From NCBI RefSeq assembly GCF_900456775.1, contig NZ_UAUL01000007.1, forward strand, positions 1 to 64,000: a stretch of DNA of 64,000 nt, read 5' to 3'. Made by a program: the position numbers and the translations under genes. The notes beneath the pieces were generated by a model. It made no database searches. It was given only the letters and a program-made list of their open reading frames with translations, and was not told where the DNA came from. The stretch comes from Sarcina ventriculi (GTDB taxonomy: Bacteria > Bacillota > Clostridia > Clostridiales > Clostridiaceae). Shown in pieces: positions 13,846 through 22,119 of the stretch (the stretch's first letter is position 1; each line of letters opens with the position of its first letter).

Positions 13846-14477
13846 TTATTGTTCTTTTACTATCGCTATATACTTCTTTAGCGTATTTCGACTTATATTG
13901 TGTTTATTCATTAAATCTATTTGCTTTATACTTCTATCACTTAAAAACTCTTTTATGTCATCTCTTAATTTATCACTCATTTTATCAAGTTTACCTTGTT
14001 TTCTTCCATTTCTTTTATCACTTGCTTCAATACCTTGTTTTATTCTCTTTACTATAAGTTCTCTTTCTTGCTCCACTCTATCAAGTTCAACTATTAATAA
14101 TAGTTTTATAGTGCTGTTTTAGTAACTAAGTTTTGATTATTAGCAATGCTAGTTAAATTCTTTATATAGTCTGTTGATACTGTTAAGTTATCTAAGAATA
14201 CTAAATTAATTCCTTTATCCATTAATTCTTTGTATTTTTCATATCCCTCTTCAGCTTGGCGTGTAAATCTTGATATTTCTTTAAATACTATCGTGTCCCC
14301 CTTTTGTAATATCTTTTCTAGTTTACTCCAAGATGGTCTATTAAATGTACCTCCAGTTGTATCATCTTTAAAGCTTAATAAATATTCTATGTTATTATCT
14401 TTTGCATATGTCTTTAAGCTTTTCTCTTGCCTACTGAATGATTGTTTGTCATTACTTTCTTTAGTTGATATTCTCAT
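13846..14477 (-). pseudogene. Serine recombinase, copy 2, frameshifted
   Basis: Minus-strand relative of copies 1 and 3 with scattered substitutions (SFSRQEKS, YEKYKELMDKG). It lacks their premature stop but has lost bases near 14105-14115 (the ATCTAAA segment present in the others), which shifts frame after TKTAL. The C-terminal helix-turn-helix part resumes at 14076-13846. It sits just inside the left inverted-repeat arm. RIST catalytic Ser and SRFTRQ are intact. The start near 14477 has no clear ribosome site. Confidence 0.82.
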
Positions 14478-14566
14478 GTAACTATAATAACTTACTATAT
14501 TATTTTAACTATCGGTATACTTTATGTATTTTTCTTAAACGCATATTAAACTAATCAAAAAATACA

Positions 14567-14602
14567 TAAAGCCCTTCACTAATTAAGCGAAAGGCTTTTT
14601 TT
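14567..14602 (-). terminator. Terminator of the secreted-protein gene
   Basis: Stem AAAGCC-TTTC / GAAG-GGCTTT with a short loop. On the minus strand it is followed by ATGTATTTTTTG, on the plus strand by a run of nine T, so it may work in both directions. Confidence 0.6.
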
Positions 14603-15043
14603 TTAATATGTCTTACTAGTAGTAGCTGTTTGCCATCCAGATGATGATGTATCTTGTAAGGAATGTTTTCCAGTAAAAGTACATTTTTCTGTTTTAGCAG
14701 TTAAAGTTGAACTTTGAACAGAACTTGTATTCATTTTTTCTGCCACAAGTGTTGAATCTGTAGAAATACCATCATTATTAACTATTGTTTGCGCCCTTAA
14801 TTTATATGCATTACCTGAGTAAGTTGATGTTTTAGCATAAGCCCATGGCTTTTGTCCCAATGGATTTTTAGAAGTTAATGTACCTTTTCCCCAAGAAGCT
14901 TTTGTTACACCATCACTTAATTCACATACTGATACAATAGCATCATCACTAACAGAAGTAGCATTTGTGCTTGCAAAAACTGGAGTACATAGCCCAGCAA
15001 AAATTGATGTAGCTAGCACAGAAGATAATAATAATTTTTTCAT
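14603..15043 (-). CDS. Small secreted protein of unknown function
   Basis: 146 residues. It has a clear Sec signal peptide (MKKLLLSSVLATSIFAGLC, cleavage likely after PVFA near residue 24). The mature part is Ser/Thr-rich with two Cys (in VCELSDG and EKCTFTG), able to form a disulfide, and a Trp-containing SWGKGTL segment; the end is TATTSKTY. AGGGGGATT precedes the ATG. I do not recognise the family; it could be a small toxin, bacteriocin-like or adhesive product. It diverges from the anchored protein at 15139, and both lie inside the inverted-repeat pair. Confidence 0.75.
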   Translation of the reverse strand: MKKLLLSSVLATSIFAGLCTPVFASTNATSVSDDAIVSVCELSDGVTKASWGKGTLTSKNPLGQKPWAYAKTSTYSGNAYKLRAQTIVNNDGISTDSTLVAEKMNTSSVQSSTLTAKTEKCTFTGKHSLQDTSSSGWQTATTSKTY

Positions 15044-15138
15044 AATAAATCCCCCTTAATTATAATAAATTATTTGTATACATTTTAACATAAATGTATT
15101 ATTATGTAAATATAATAATACAAGGGAGAGATGATAAA

Positions 15139-16083
15139 GTGAAAAAAATAAATAAAATTATAATAACATTATTATTAATAATATCTAGTTGTTTTATATT
15201 ATACTTAGTAAAAAATGATACAAATAATATATCTAGTGTAATATATCAAGAAGCTGAAAATCTTAAAATTGAAAATGGATATTACCTGGACTTATATACA
15301 AATGGTAATGAAAATATTGAAAGAAATGGTTTGATAGAGTTTGATAATAATACTACATTAAATGCTGTTGTTAAGAATATAGGTAAAGAAAGAAATTTTA
15401 TGATAAAGTTATATTTAAATTACGAAGAAATAAGTTTTTTCATAGATGATTTAGAATATAAAAATTACGAATTCTCTATAGGTGAAAGTAAATCAATTAC
15501 TATACCTTTAAAATTAAAAAATATAAATCCTCTTACAAATTCTAAACTAACAGTATTTTTAATAGCTTCTCCGGAGATATCAGCATCCAACATTAACGAA
15601 TTACCAACTGACTCCTATGGAATAGTGTTAGATTATTTTTTAAGCGTTAATAATACTACTGAGAATGTAATAGAATTAAATCAAAATTCATCAAATGCAG
15701 ATATTTACTTTGAAGAACCTTTTTATACATTTGTGATAAATAATGATTTTAGTGAAAGTAATGAAGCTAAATATCCACCTAATTCTTTGAAGGTAAGTCA
15801 AGGAGAAACTGTAGAATTAGCATATAGAATTGGTGCCGATATTACAACTGATAAGGTGCTATTATGCTTAAATGTAGGTTGGAAACAAACAGCAATTGAT
15901 AATCAACCATATAAAATAATAAATATTCAAAAAGATAAAGCATGTTATGGGACATTTACTATTAAAGCTCCTAATAAGCCAGGTAAATATGAAATAAGTT
16001 CCTTTTTAGTAGAAAATCCTAATGAATGGAGTGAGTATGTTCCCCTAAGAAAATCATTAAGATTTACACTAGAGGTAGAATAG
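15139..16083 (+). CDS. Membrane-anchored extracellular protein with beta-sandwich domains
   Basis: 314 residues from a GTG at 15139, chosen because GGGAGAG (15124-15130) precedes it; an upstream ATG at 15094 lacks one. N-terminal anchor KKINKIIITLLLIISSCFILYLV, then an extracellular region of two probable Ig-like sandwiches: about 45-165 (TLNAVVKNIGKERNFMIKLYLN) and about 190-314, ending FTIKAPNKPGKYEISSF and LRFTLEVE. A Cys within the anchor (SSCF) is not a proper lipobox. Function unknown. It is divergent from the secreted-protein gene; a shared role, such as an immunity or binding partner, is only a guess. Confidence 0.7.
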   Translation: MKKINKIIITLLLIISSCFILYLVKNDTNNISSVIYQEAENLKIENGYYLDLYTNGNENIERNGLIEFDNNTTLNAVVKNIGKERNFMIKLYLNYEEISFFIDDLEYKNYEFSIGESKSITIPLKLKNINPLTNSKLTVFLIASPEISASNINELPTDSYGIVLDYFLSVNNTTENVIELNQNSSNADIYFEEPFYTFVINNDFSESNEAKYPPNSLKVSQGETVELAYRIGADITTDKVLLCLNVGWKQTAIDNQPYKIINIQKDKACYGTFTIKAPNKPGKYEISSFLVENPNEWSEYVPLRKSLRFTLEVE

Positions 16084-16147
16084 CAATATTCGACCTCCTT
16101 AGACCTTGAATACTTACAATTCGTAAAGAGAATAAACGAGAATGTAA

Positions 16148-17309
16148 ATTAAATCGTGTATTTATAGAAAAAAGGATTAGCTTATTGCAAGTGCATTATA
16201 TATTACGCATATAGAATATAAACACTTTAGGCAAAGCTAATCTTTAGAATACACAAAATAAAATACATTTCCTCAAACCTAAGTTTTTATCTTATATGTT
16301 TTCAATTCACATTTCAAAAATATTATGTGTGTAAGTTTACTAACTACTGAAAAATCACTTGAAAAAACCACCTATCGTTTCACTAAATTACCCCCCACCT
16401 AATTTTTAAATATTCTCTAAAGTAATTTTATGCATGCCTTTTTCTCGCTCTACATCAGTCTATAAGGCTTTTAAAATCATATTTAGATGTGAAATTATAT
16501 TTGTAAATTTCAAACACTTTATAAATGGGCATAGAGGTAAAATAAAAGACACTAAATAAATAGTATCTGATGTTACAATATTCTATTTTCTTATTATTGT
16601 ATCTGATATTGTTGTCCTTTTACTATCGCTATATACTTCTTTAGCGTATTTCGACTTATATTGTGTTTATTCATCAAATCTATTTGCTTTATACTTCTAT
16701 CACTTAAAAACTCTTTTATGTCATCTCTTAATTTATCACTCATTTTATCAAGTTTACCTTGTTTTCTTCCATTTCTTTTATCACTTGCTTCAATACCTTG
16801 TTTTATTCTCTTTACTATAAGTTCTCTTTCTTGCTCCACTCTATCAAGTTCAACTATCAATAACAATTTTATTGTGCTATCTAAAGCAGTTTTAGTAACT
16901 AAGTTTTATGTATTAGCAATACTTGTTAAGTTTTTTATATAATCTGTTGATACAGTTGGATTATCTAAAAATATTAAATTAATACCCTTTTGCATTAGCT
17001 CCATATATTTTTTATATCCCTCTTCAGCCTGACGTGTGAATCTTGATATTTCTTTAAATACTATCGTGTCCCCCTTTTGTAATATCTTTTCTAGTTTACT
17101 CCAAGATGGTCTATTAAATGTACCTCCAGTTGTATCATCTTTAAAGCTTAATAAATATTCTATGTTATTATCTTTTGCATATGTCTTTAAGCTTTTCTCT
17201 TGCCTATTAAAACTTTGTTTATCATTGTTCTCTTTGGTTGAAATTCTCATGTAGCTATAATAATTTCCCATATTTTTAATCCTCCATATGTTAATTAAAC
17301 TATAGTTTA
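16148..17309 (-). repeat. 1,162-bp inverted repeat, right arm
   Basis: Mirror of 12667-13828, ending in the palindrome TAAACTATAGTTTA at 17296-17309. Together the arms bound a 2.3-kb segment (13829-16147) that homologous or site-specific recombination could invert. Confidence 0.88.
16594..17271 (-). pseudogene. Serine recombinase, copy 3, interrupted by stop
   Basis: Same protein as copy 1 in opposite orientation: RISTKE active-site Ser, SRFTRQ, stop after 121 codons at SIANT, and an in-frame 104-codon continuation with the helix-turn-helix. GGAGG precedes the ATG at 17271. Identity to copy 1, including the disabling stop, shows a recent duplication or gene conversion of an already dead gene. 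Confidence 0.85.
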
Positions 17310-17316
17310 AATGATA

Positions 17317-17625
17317 CTATGTTATGATATCAAAATTACTATTTTTATAAATAGTATTAAATTTTAATACATATATATCTTTAGATATATTATTCTTTTT
17401 AATATTTCTTTTTAATAATTCTTTTTTAGGTGACATATTAACAGACCCATCAACATGGTTATCAACAGAATCATTGATTATCAGCAAATAATTGTAAACA
17501 CTATTTTCTACAGACTTATTAACAGACTTGCTAACAGACTCGTTAACAGGTTCAATTTTTTCGATTGAATTATACAGATAAATTGATGGAGCATATTCAA
17601 TAAGTATATGTTCTTTTTTGAGCAT
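17317..17625 (-). pseudogene. Initiator-gene relic A (repeat linker only)
   Basis: A 102-codon frame matching the linker of the DnaD-like initiator at 20650-21435: APSIYLYNS aligns with IASIYYLSR, then a 4-residue repeat series (ESV-SKSV-NKSV-ENSV), a spacer (YLLIINDSVDN), more repeats, then KKELLKRNIKKNNISKDIYV. The helix-turn-helix and C-terminal domains are missing. The repeats reflect 12-bp spaced DNA repeats with AACAGACT, possible iterons. It is unlikely to be a working protein gene. Confidence 0.6.
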
Positions 17626-17667
17626 GTACCTTTATACCTAAATTATTATCTAGTCATTTTTGACTAA

Positions 17668-17712
17668 GCAATTATAAGCCAATATACGCCTTGTAGAGAG
17701 GTTTTATATTTT
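17668..17712. repeat. Duplicated box, copy 1
   Basis: CAATTATAAGC-CAATATACGCCTTGTAGA-G-AGGTTTTATATTT; repeated with a few changes at 18623-18668. It lies beside relic A. Function unknown; its place near iteron-like repeats suggests part of a replicator. Confidence 0.55.
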
Positions 17713-17823
17713 AAACTTAATTTATATTATAAATATATTAAAAGCTCTTAGAATTGATTATAGACTTAATAAAATTCATTTCATACATTTATGTAAATAT
17801 GGTTTGTATAAATTTAATAAATC

Positions 17824-18090
17824 TTATTTTTCTATTACTAAATCAACGCCAGTTGATACATATATATCTTTAGATATATATATATTATTTTTAATATTTC
17901 TTTTTAATATTTCTTTTTTATACTGTCCGCTCGCTTGTCCACTTACTTGTCCACTCGCTTGTTCTTTTATATCATCTAAACCGTTCAAATTACTGTGTTC
18001 CGCTTGTCCACTTGCCTGTTCACTTACTTGGTCATTCACTTGTCCGATTTTTTTATCTGAATTATATAAAAAATTGATGGTGTTTTATCT
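17824..18090 (-). pseudogene. Initiator-gene relic B (repeat linker only)
   Basis: The frame at 17824-18039 (71 codons), with TPSIFYIIQ upstream, again matches only the linker of the DnaD-like initiator: repeats SEQASGQA, HSNLNGLDDIKEQ (compare HSNINSLDYIEEQ in the intact gene), SGQVSGQASGQ, then KKEILKRNIKNN. The DNA repeats are 12 bp with CTTGTCCACT, unlike those of relic A and the intact gene. A stop just upstream shows that it is decayed. Confidence 0.6.
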
Positions 18091-18137
18091 TTTCTCAATC
18101 AATTAAATATAAATTTACAATTTGGCATTCTAAAAAA

Positions 18138-18238
18138 TATGAGGGGGGAGTAGTTCCAGGAATAAAAAAAGATTTGAAAAGTCGCTCCAGTAGGTTTCTT
18201 TTTACAAAATTCTAAAAAATACTAAAAGGGGGGTAAAA
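18138..18238 (+). repeat. Conserved G-rich motif, copy 2 (cos-like?)
   Basis: GAGGGGGGAGTAG, TCCAGGAA, AAAAGTCGC, GTAGGTTTC, then AAAGGGGGGTAAAA in the order and spacing of the inverted copy at 12153-12247. Block conservation in otherwise AT-rich, diverged DNA implies selection on a nucleic-acid site or RNA. Confidence 0.5.
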
Positions 18239-18521
18239 ATATCTTTAAATGCTGATAATCCCTAACATATATATATCAAAAATATATATAATTAATTAAA
18301 ATATTAGCAAAACACATTAAAAAATATAATGAAATAAGATAATTTTAATGAGTTTACATAAAGGTTTGGACATTTTTGGACTACCCTTTAAACATAATAT
18401 ATTCTTGCATTTATCATAACAATAGACTTGCTCGTTTTTGAGCAAGTTCAAACTAACTTAATTATAGTATTTCGGTTTTAGATTCTAAAATACAGGTGTA
18501 CTTTTTGGTACATTTGTTTTA

Positions 18522-18560
18522 AATAAAAATAGCTATTACTCATTTAAAAGTAATAGCTTT
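18522..18560 (-). terminator. Terminator of the replication gene operon
   Basis: Stem AGCTATTAC/GTAATAGCT followed on the minus strand by ATTTTTATTTAAAA. It is the first good terminator after the minus-strand genes at 18821-21957. Confidence 0.6.
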
Positions 18561-18622
18561 AACGTATCGCAAATCTATGATATATATTCAATAAATATTG
18601 GTTGCTCTTTTTTGAATAATCA

Positions 18623-18668
18623 ATTATAAACTTATATACGCCTTGTAGACAGGTTTTATATTTAAAGA
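18623..18668. repeat. Duplicated box, copy 2
   Basis: CAATTATAAAC-TTATATACGCCTTGTAGA-C-AGGTTTTATATTT, matching 17668-17712. A nearby AAACCTGT-containing inverted segment (18684-18692) can pair with its AGGTTTT part. Confidence 0.55.
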
Positions 18669-18820
18669 ATATTTCAATATAGTAAATATAAAACCTGTAA
18701 AAGAAAACTAACTGTTTCCATTTCACAGGTTAATATTGCTTATCAAACTTATTTGATCATATATCACATTATATATTTATAATTATGTTCAACTATTTTT
18801 TTAAATCGCCATTACCTACT

Positions 18821-19102
18821 TTAAATACTCAGTAAATTATAAGTTGTATTAACTAGTATTTTAACATGTTCTAATTTACTTTCTATATCATTTGAATTTA
18901 ATAACACCTTTTTTATTTGATTGTTACTAATTTTATTGCTAAACATTTCCATAAACAAATACAAATATTTATGATTAACTTTAATCATTTTCTCAATATC
19001 AAGTAATATTTTGATATCTTTTTCACTTATTCCATTTGATTTTAAAGTATCTCTATCAAATAACTCTTTTTCTAAGTTTTTAATTAATTCTTCTTCCTTC
19101 AT
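18821..19102 (-). CDS. Small helical protein of unknown function
   Basis: 93 residues, charged and almost all helical (MKEEELIKNLEKELFDRD; ISEKDIKILLDIEKMIKVNHKY). No membrane segment, Cys cluster or known motif. AGGCGGG precedes the ATG. It is the last gene of the leftward replication operon of the element, about 210 bases after the DnaB-like gene. Satellite elements often place packaging-interference or regulatory genes here; nothing in the sequence confirms such a role. Confidence 0.6.
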   Translation of the reverse strand: MKEEELIKNLEKELFDRDTLKSNGISEKDIKILLDIEKMIKVNHKYLYLFMEMFSNKISNNQIKKVLLNSNDIESKLEHVKILVNTTYNLLSI

Positions 19103-19312
19103 AAATTTAAACCCGCCTTTATATTTATCTTATTTTTATTTATTTTATTAATTCTTTCTCATAAACTTAGTTTAATAAATCATATCTCTTCCTAGGAGGA
19201 AACATATAAAAGTAAAGTTGTTTTCTCCTGTTTTTTGGTGCTTGTTTATACTTTATTTTTACTCTTAAAATAATCTCACTTATATTATTATTTCTCTTAA
19301 TTACAATCACTC

Positions 19313-20635
19313 CTATCTAACCCAATCATTAATCCTTTGGTATTTACCTTCCCAATTAAGGCTATAAACCTCAACTGGAACATTACGCCCTTTCAATGTT
19401 ATAAGCTCCATTGCAAAAGGATTTTTATCAGGATTTTTTGAATTATAATCTAATATTCCTTTATTTCTTAAACTTTCTCTTACTTCTCTTCTGTCTAATT
19501 CCCTATTTCTATATAATCCGATAACAAGGTCCGAATCCTCTGCAATTCCACCACTTTCTTTTATATCTGCTAATGTTGGTCTTTTGTCTTGTCTTCCCTC
19601 GATAACCCTATTAATTTGGGCTGTTATTACTATGGGAATATTTAATTGTAATGCTAATAGTTTTAATCTTCTTGTAAGCTCTCCAAGATATTCAGCTCTA
19701 TTCTTAAGATTAACTAATTTATTAGATACCCTGTTAATTAAATCTATAAAAGCAATATCTATATTGTTTTTAAGCTTGTCCCTTTTTATAGTGCTTATTA
19801 TGTTATCTATATCACTTATAGAATCATATATCTCTAAATGCTTAGTAGATAGAAAATCACTAATATACAGGGTTATTTTTTCTTTTTCTGTATCATTTAA
19901 TTCTTTTTTATAAATCTTATTAAACTCAATATCACAGCCATTAGAGACAAATTTATTGATTATTTCACTTCTTCCCATTTCTAAGCTAAATAAATCTATC
20001 TTTTTGTTTTGCTTAAGCATGTTTAATATTAATTGACTTGTAAAAATACTTTTACCAATGCCTGTATAAGCTGATATAGTTATTAATTGACCATTTAAGA
20101 ACCCCACTATATCATTATCAAGCTTTAATAATCCTGTTTTAATATTAGACTTTATATCGTTCTTATAAAGATTGTCAATATATGAATATAAATACTCTCT
20201 TGTACTTTCTTTATTTTCACTATTTGAATAAAGTTCTTCACATAACTTAAACATTCTATCTATCATATTATTAGATTTCATGCTATAATCTAATTTATTA
20301 ACAGCTAAATAAATGGCTCTTTTATTGAATAGTTCCTTTAAAATTTCAATATGTTCATTTATATTAGTGAGTGTTAGAAAACTATTGTGTATGTCTGTAA
20401 CTTCTGCCAAAGATACAGACATTTTTTTATTTATCAGATACTCACTAAATATAATTAAATCAATATCTCTCCCCTTATTTTTTAGTTCCTTAAATACTTT
20501 TACTATTTCTTTATTTGAAGATGAATAAAACCACTCTACCTCTATTTCATCAATTAAACTGTTATCTTGAAAACAACCTGATATAATATTTTTTTCAACT
20601 TCATTATTATGCAACTCTGTTAATGTATATTTCAT
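19313..20635 (-). CDS. DnaB-like replicative helicase of the element
   Basis: 440 residues. The N-terminal part (1-100) resembles the DnaB N-domain (NNEVEKNIISGCF, opening like chromosomal DnaB). A linker follows, then a RecA-type motor: Walker A SAYTGIGKS (188-196), SLEMG (217-221), Walker B DIAFIDL (about 295), AQINR and the family stretch LADIKESGGIAEDSDLVIGLYR. A hexamer unwinding DNA at the element's own origin is the expected role. It follows the DnaD-like initiator by 14 bases. Chromosomal DnaB is a different gene, so autonomous replication after excision is likely. Confidence 0.9.
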   Translation of the reverse strand: MKYTLTELHNNEVEKNIISGCFQDNSLIDEIEVEWFYSSSNKEIVKVFKELKNKGRDIDLIIFSEYLINKKMSVSLAEVTDIHNSFLTLTNINEHIEILKELFNKRAIYLAVNKLDYSMKSNNMIDRMFKLCEELYSNSENKESTREYLYSYIDNLYKNDIKSNIKTGLLKLDNDIVGFLNGQLITISAYTGIGKSIFTSQLILNMLKQNKKIDLFSLEMGRSEIINKFVSNGCDIEFNKIYKKELNDTEKEKITLYISDFLSTKHLEIYDSISDIDNIISTIKRDKLKNNIDIAFIDLINRVSNKLVNLKNRAEYLGELTRRLKLLALQLNIPIVITAQINRVIEGRQDKRPTLADIKESGGIAEDSDLVIGLYRNRELDRREVRESLRNKGILDYNSKNPDKNPFAMELITLKGRNVPVEVYSLNWEGKYQRINDWVR

Positions 20636-20649
20636 TTATAACGCCTCTT

Positions 20650-21435
20650 CTATCTATAATATTTTTCTCTTGTATCATTAAAATCTATAATTTTGTAATT
20701 AGACTCTTGATTTTTTCTACTTTCTTCAATCATTTTTAAATACAACATATCATATTTCTCTCTAAGCTTGTTAGGACTTAATATATTACTTTTCCAAAAT
20801 GAATTACTTTGACACCATCTTATAAGCCTTGTAACATCTTCTATCTGTCTTTTATCAATTCTTAATATATAATCAAATTGTTTACTCCAACTTTGAAAAT
20901 TAGGTTGTTTTACTTTTGGATTATTAGATTGCATTAAAGAGAATAGTAATCTAGATAACTCCATTTCATTAGAATTTTCAATGAAGATATTATTCTTTGA
21001 TATATTATTCTTTGATGATTGAACCTTTTTCTGTTCCTCTTTCTGTTCCAAATTTTGTTCCTCTATATAGTCTAAACTATTGATATTACTATGTTTTTTC
21101 TGTTCCAAATTCTGTTCCTGTTTTTGTTCTTTTTTCTGTTCCTGTAAAAATCTACTCAAATAATAAATACTAGCAATACCTTTTTTCCCCTTACTTCTCT
21201 GTTCTATATAATTTTCTTTAATTAATATTTTAATAGCTTTTATCATTCTTTTATGAGTTATACTTAACCGTTTCTCCCAACTAGCATAATCAAACCTACA
21301 TTCTCCTTTTTTCAACTCTTCATACACTTCTCTACCATTAACCCTTCTCTCAAATTCCATATAAACTAAAAATACATAATTAAGGGTTTTATCATAAGCA
21401 TATTTATCATAAATTTCTCGTTCTTTATTATTCAT
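20650..21435 (-). CDS. DnaD-like / phage O-type replication initiator
   Basis: 261 residues. N-terminal winged helix (about 1-95: ECRFDYASWEKRLSITHKRMIKAIKILIKENYIEQ). Then a repeat linker (about 100-150) rich in EQ units: QEQKKEQKQEQNLEQ, a spacer HSNINSLDYIEEQ, then more EQ repeats. The C-terminal phage-replication domain has FQSWSKQFDYILR and FWKSNILSPNKLREKYD. Such proteins bind the origin and load the helicase. The linker is encoded by spaced CTGTTCC repeats (about 21030-21140), so the origin may lie inside the gene. It pairs with the downstream DnaB-like gene. Confidence 0.82.
   Translation of the reverse strand: MNNKEREIYDKYAYDKTLNYVFLVYMEFERRVNGREVYEELKKGECRFDYASWEKRLSITHKRMIKAIKILIKENYIEQRSKGKKGIASIYYLSRFLQEQKKEQKQEQNLEQKKHSNINSLDYIEEQNLEQKEEQKKVQSSKNNISKNNIFIENSNEMELSRLLFSLMQSNNPKVKQPNFQSWSKQFDYILRIDKRQIEDVTRLIRWCQSNSFWKSNILSPNKLREKYDMLYLKMIEESRKNQESNYKIIDFNDTREKYYR
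21030..21145. repeat. Iteron-like repeats inside the initiator gene
   Basis: Repeated CTGTTCC or TTGTTCC units at 9-12-bp spacing in two blocks parted by ~45 bp. Two decayed relatives (17317-18090) keep this same gene part but with other repeat sequences. A candidate replication origin. Confidence 0.5.
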
Positions 21436-21503
21436 TCTTTCACCTCCTTAAATTTTAAACAACTTATGTTATCGTTATCTCTGCAATAGATAATAATTCT
21501 TAT

Positions 21504-21737
21504 TTATAATTCACAACCTATCATATTATCTAACCATGAATCTATCTTAGATATAATTATTCTTCTAGTTCTCCCAATAACTAATACTGGTGCATCATTC
21601 CTATGAGTTAATATGTTTGCTTTGTTATAACTGACACCTAATATATCAGCTAACTCCCTTACACTAATTGTCTTTCTCTCTACTTTGTGTTTATGAGCTT
21701 GTACTTTTTCTGTAAGTTCTTCAATGATATCTTCCAT
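21504..21737 (-). CDS. AlpA/excisionase-like helix-turn-helix protein
   Basis: 77 residues from the ATG at 21737, chosen because AAGGAGG precedes it; an upstream frame extension to 21779 lacks such a site. A MerR-type/HTH_17 fold is seen at about 28-77: ISVRELADILGVSYNKANILTHRNDAPVLVIGRTRRIIISKIDSWLD. This class acts as excisionase or activator in satellites and integrative elements. It lies next in line after the small XRE regulator and before the initiator gene, as alpA/xis does in PICIs. Confidence 0.82.
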   Translation of the reverse strand: MEDIIEELTEKVQAHKHKVERKTISVRELADILGVSYNKANILTHRNDAPVLVIGRTRRIIISKIDSWLDNMIGCEL

Positions 21738-21756
21738 AAAAAATTCCTCCTTATTT

Positions 21757-21957
21757 CTATTCTTTAAAAAATAAATCAACTATACTAGTATTTAAAGCGC
21801 TAGCTATTTTTTCTAATGTTTTAACTCTCACTCCACCTATATCCCCTTTTTCTATTTTAACTAAAGTAGTTAAACCTATTTTAGTTATTCCCCTTAAATC
21901 TTGTTGCGTTAGACCATTTTTAATTCTTTCCATTTTCATCTTACTCGTATTCATCAT
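21757..21957 (-). CDS. Small Cro/C1-type regulator
   Basis: 66 residues, a single helix-turn-helix domain: ERIKNGLTQQDLRGITKIGLTTLVKIEKGD, then RVKTLEKIASALNTSIVDLFFKE. It diverges from the larger XRE repressor at 22120 across a 162-bp region with repeated operator-like sites. A Cro or Str-type switch role fits the position as first gene of the replication operon. Confidence 0.85.
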   Translation of the reverse strand: MMNTSKMKMERIKNGLTQQDLRGITKIGLTTLVKIEKGDIGGVRVKTLEKIASALNTSIVDLFFKE

Positions 21958-21969
21958 TTCTCCTTTAAT

Positions 21970-22100
21970 GTCTTTTTAATTCGTTATTTTTATTAAAATA
22001 CGACTTTTAAATTCGTTATATTTAGTATTATATGACTAGATATTTCATATTTCAACATATTTTTTTAATTTTATGTATTTTTTTTTCGTATTATGATATT
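21970..22100. promoter_or_regulatory. Divergent control region with repeated operator-like sites
   Basis: Four TTCGTTA/TTCGTATT-type boxes: ATTCGTTAT at 21979 and 22011, AATACGA at 21997 (reverse), TTCGTATTAT at 22085. They lie between the two opposing XRE-type genes, as expected for a lysogeny-type switch. Which protein binds which box cannot be told. Confidence 0.55.
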
Positions 22101-22119
22101 ATATAAATGAGGTGATAAA

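Larger units (their letters stand above)
17626..18820. other. Non-coding region with relics, duplicated motif and hairpins
   Basis: Apart from relic B, no gene is seen. Contents: a duplicated ~45-bp box (17668-17712 and 18623-18668, both with TATACGCCTTGTAGA and AGGTTTTATATTT), the second G-rich motif at 18138-18238, a GAGCAAG stem-loop at 18426-18447, and the terminator at 18522-18560. Confidence 0.5.

Noticed and set aside
13034-14481. Opposite-strand frames over the recombinase copies
   Set aside because: The coding strand matches serine recombinase with catalytic motifs; the antisense frames are shadows of low-complexity AT-rich codons.
17940-18045. CRISPR array
   Set aside because: Repeats are 12 bp with no unique spacers of 30-40 bp and no cas genes nearby.
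17804-18106. Plus-strand frame over the relic B repeats (CPLACPLTCPLACS)
   Set aside because: Opposite-strand reading of the iteron-like repeats; the minus-strand reading matches the initiator linker, the plus strand nothing.
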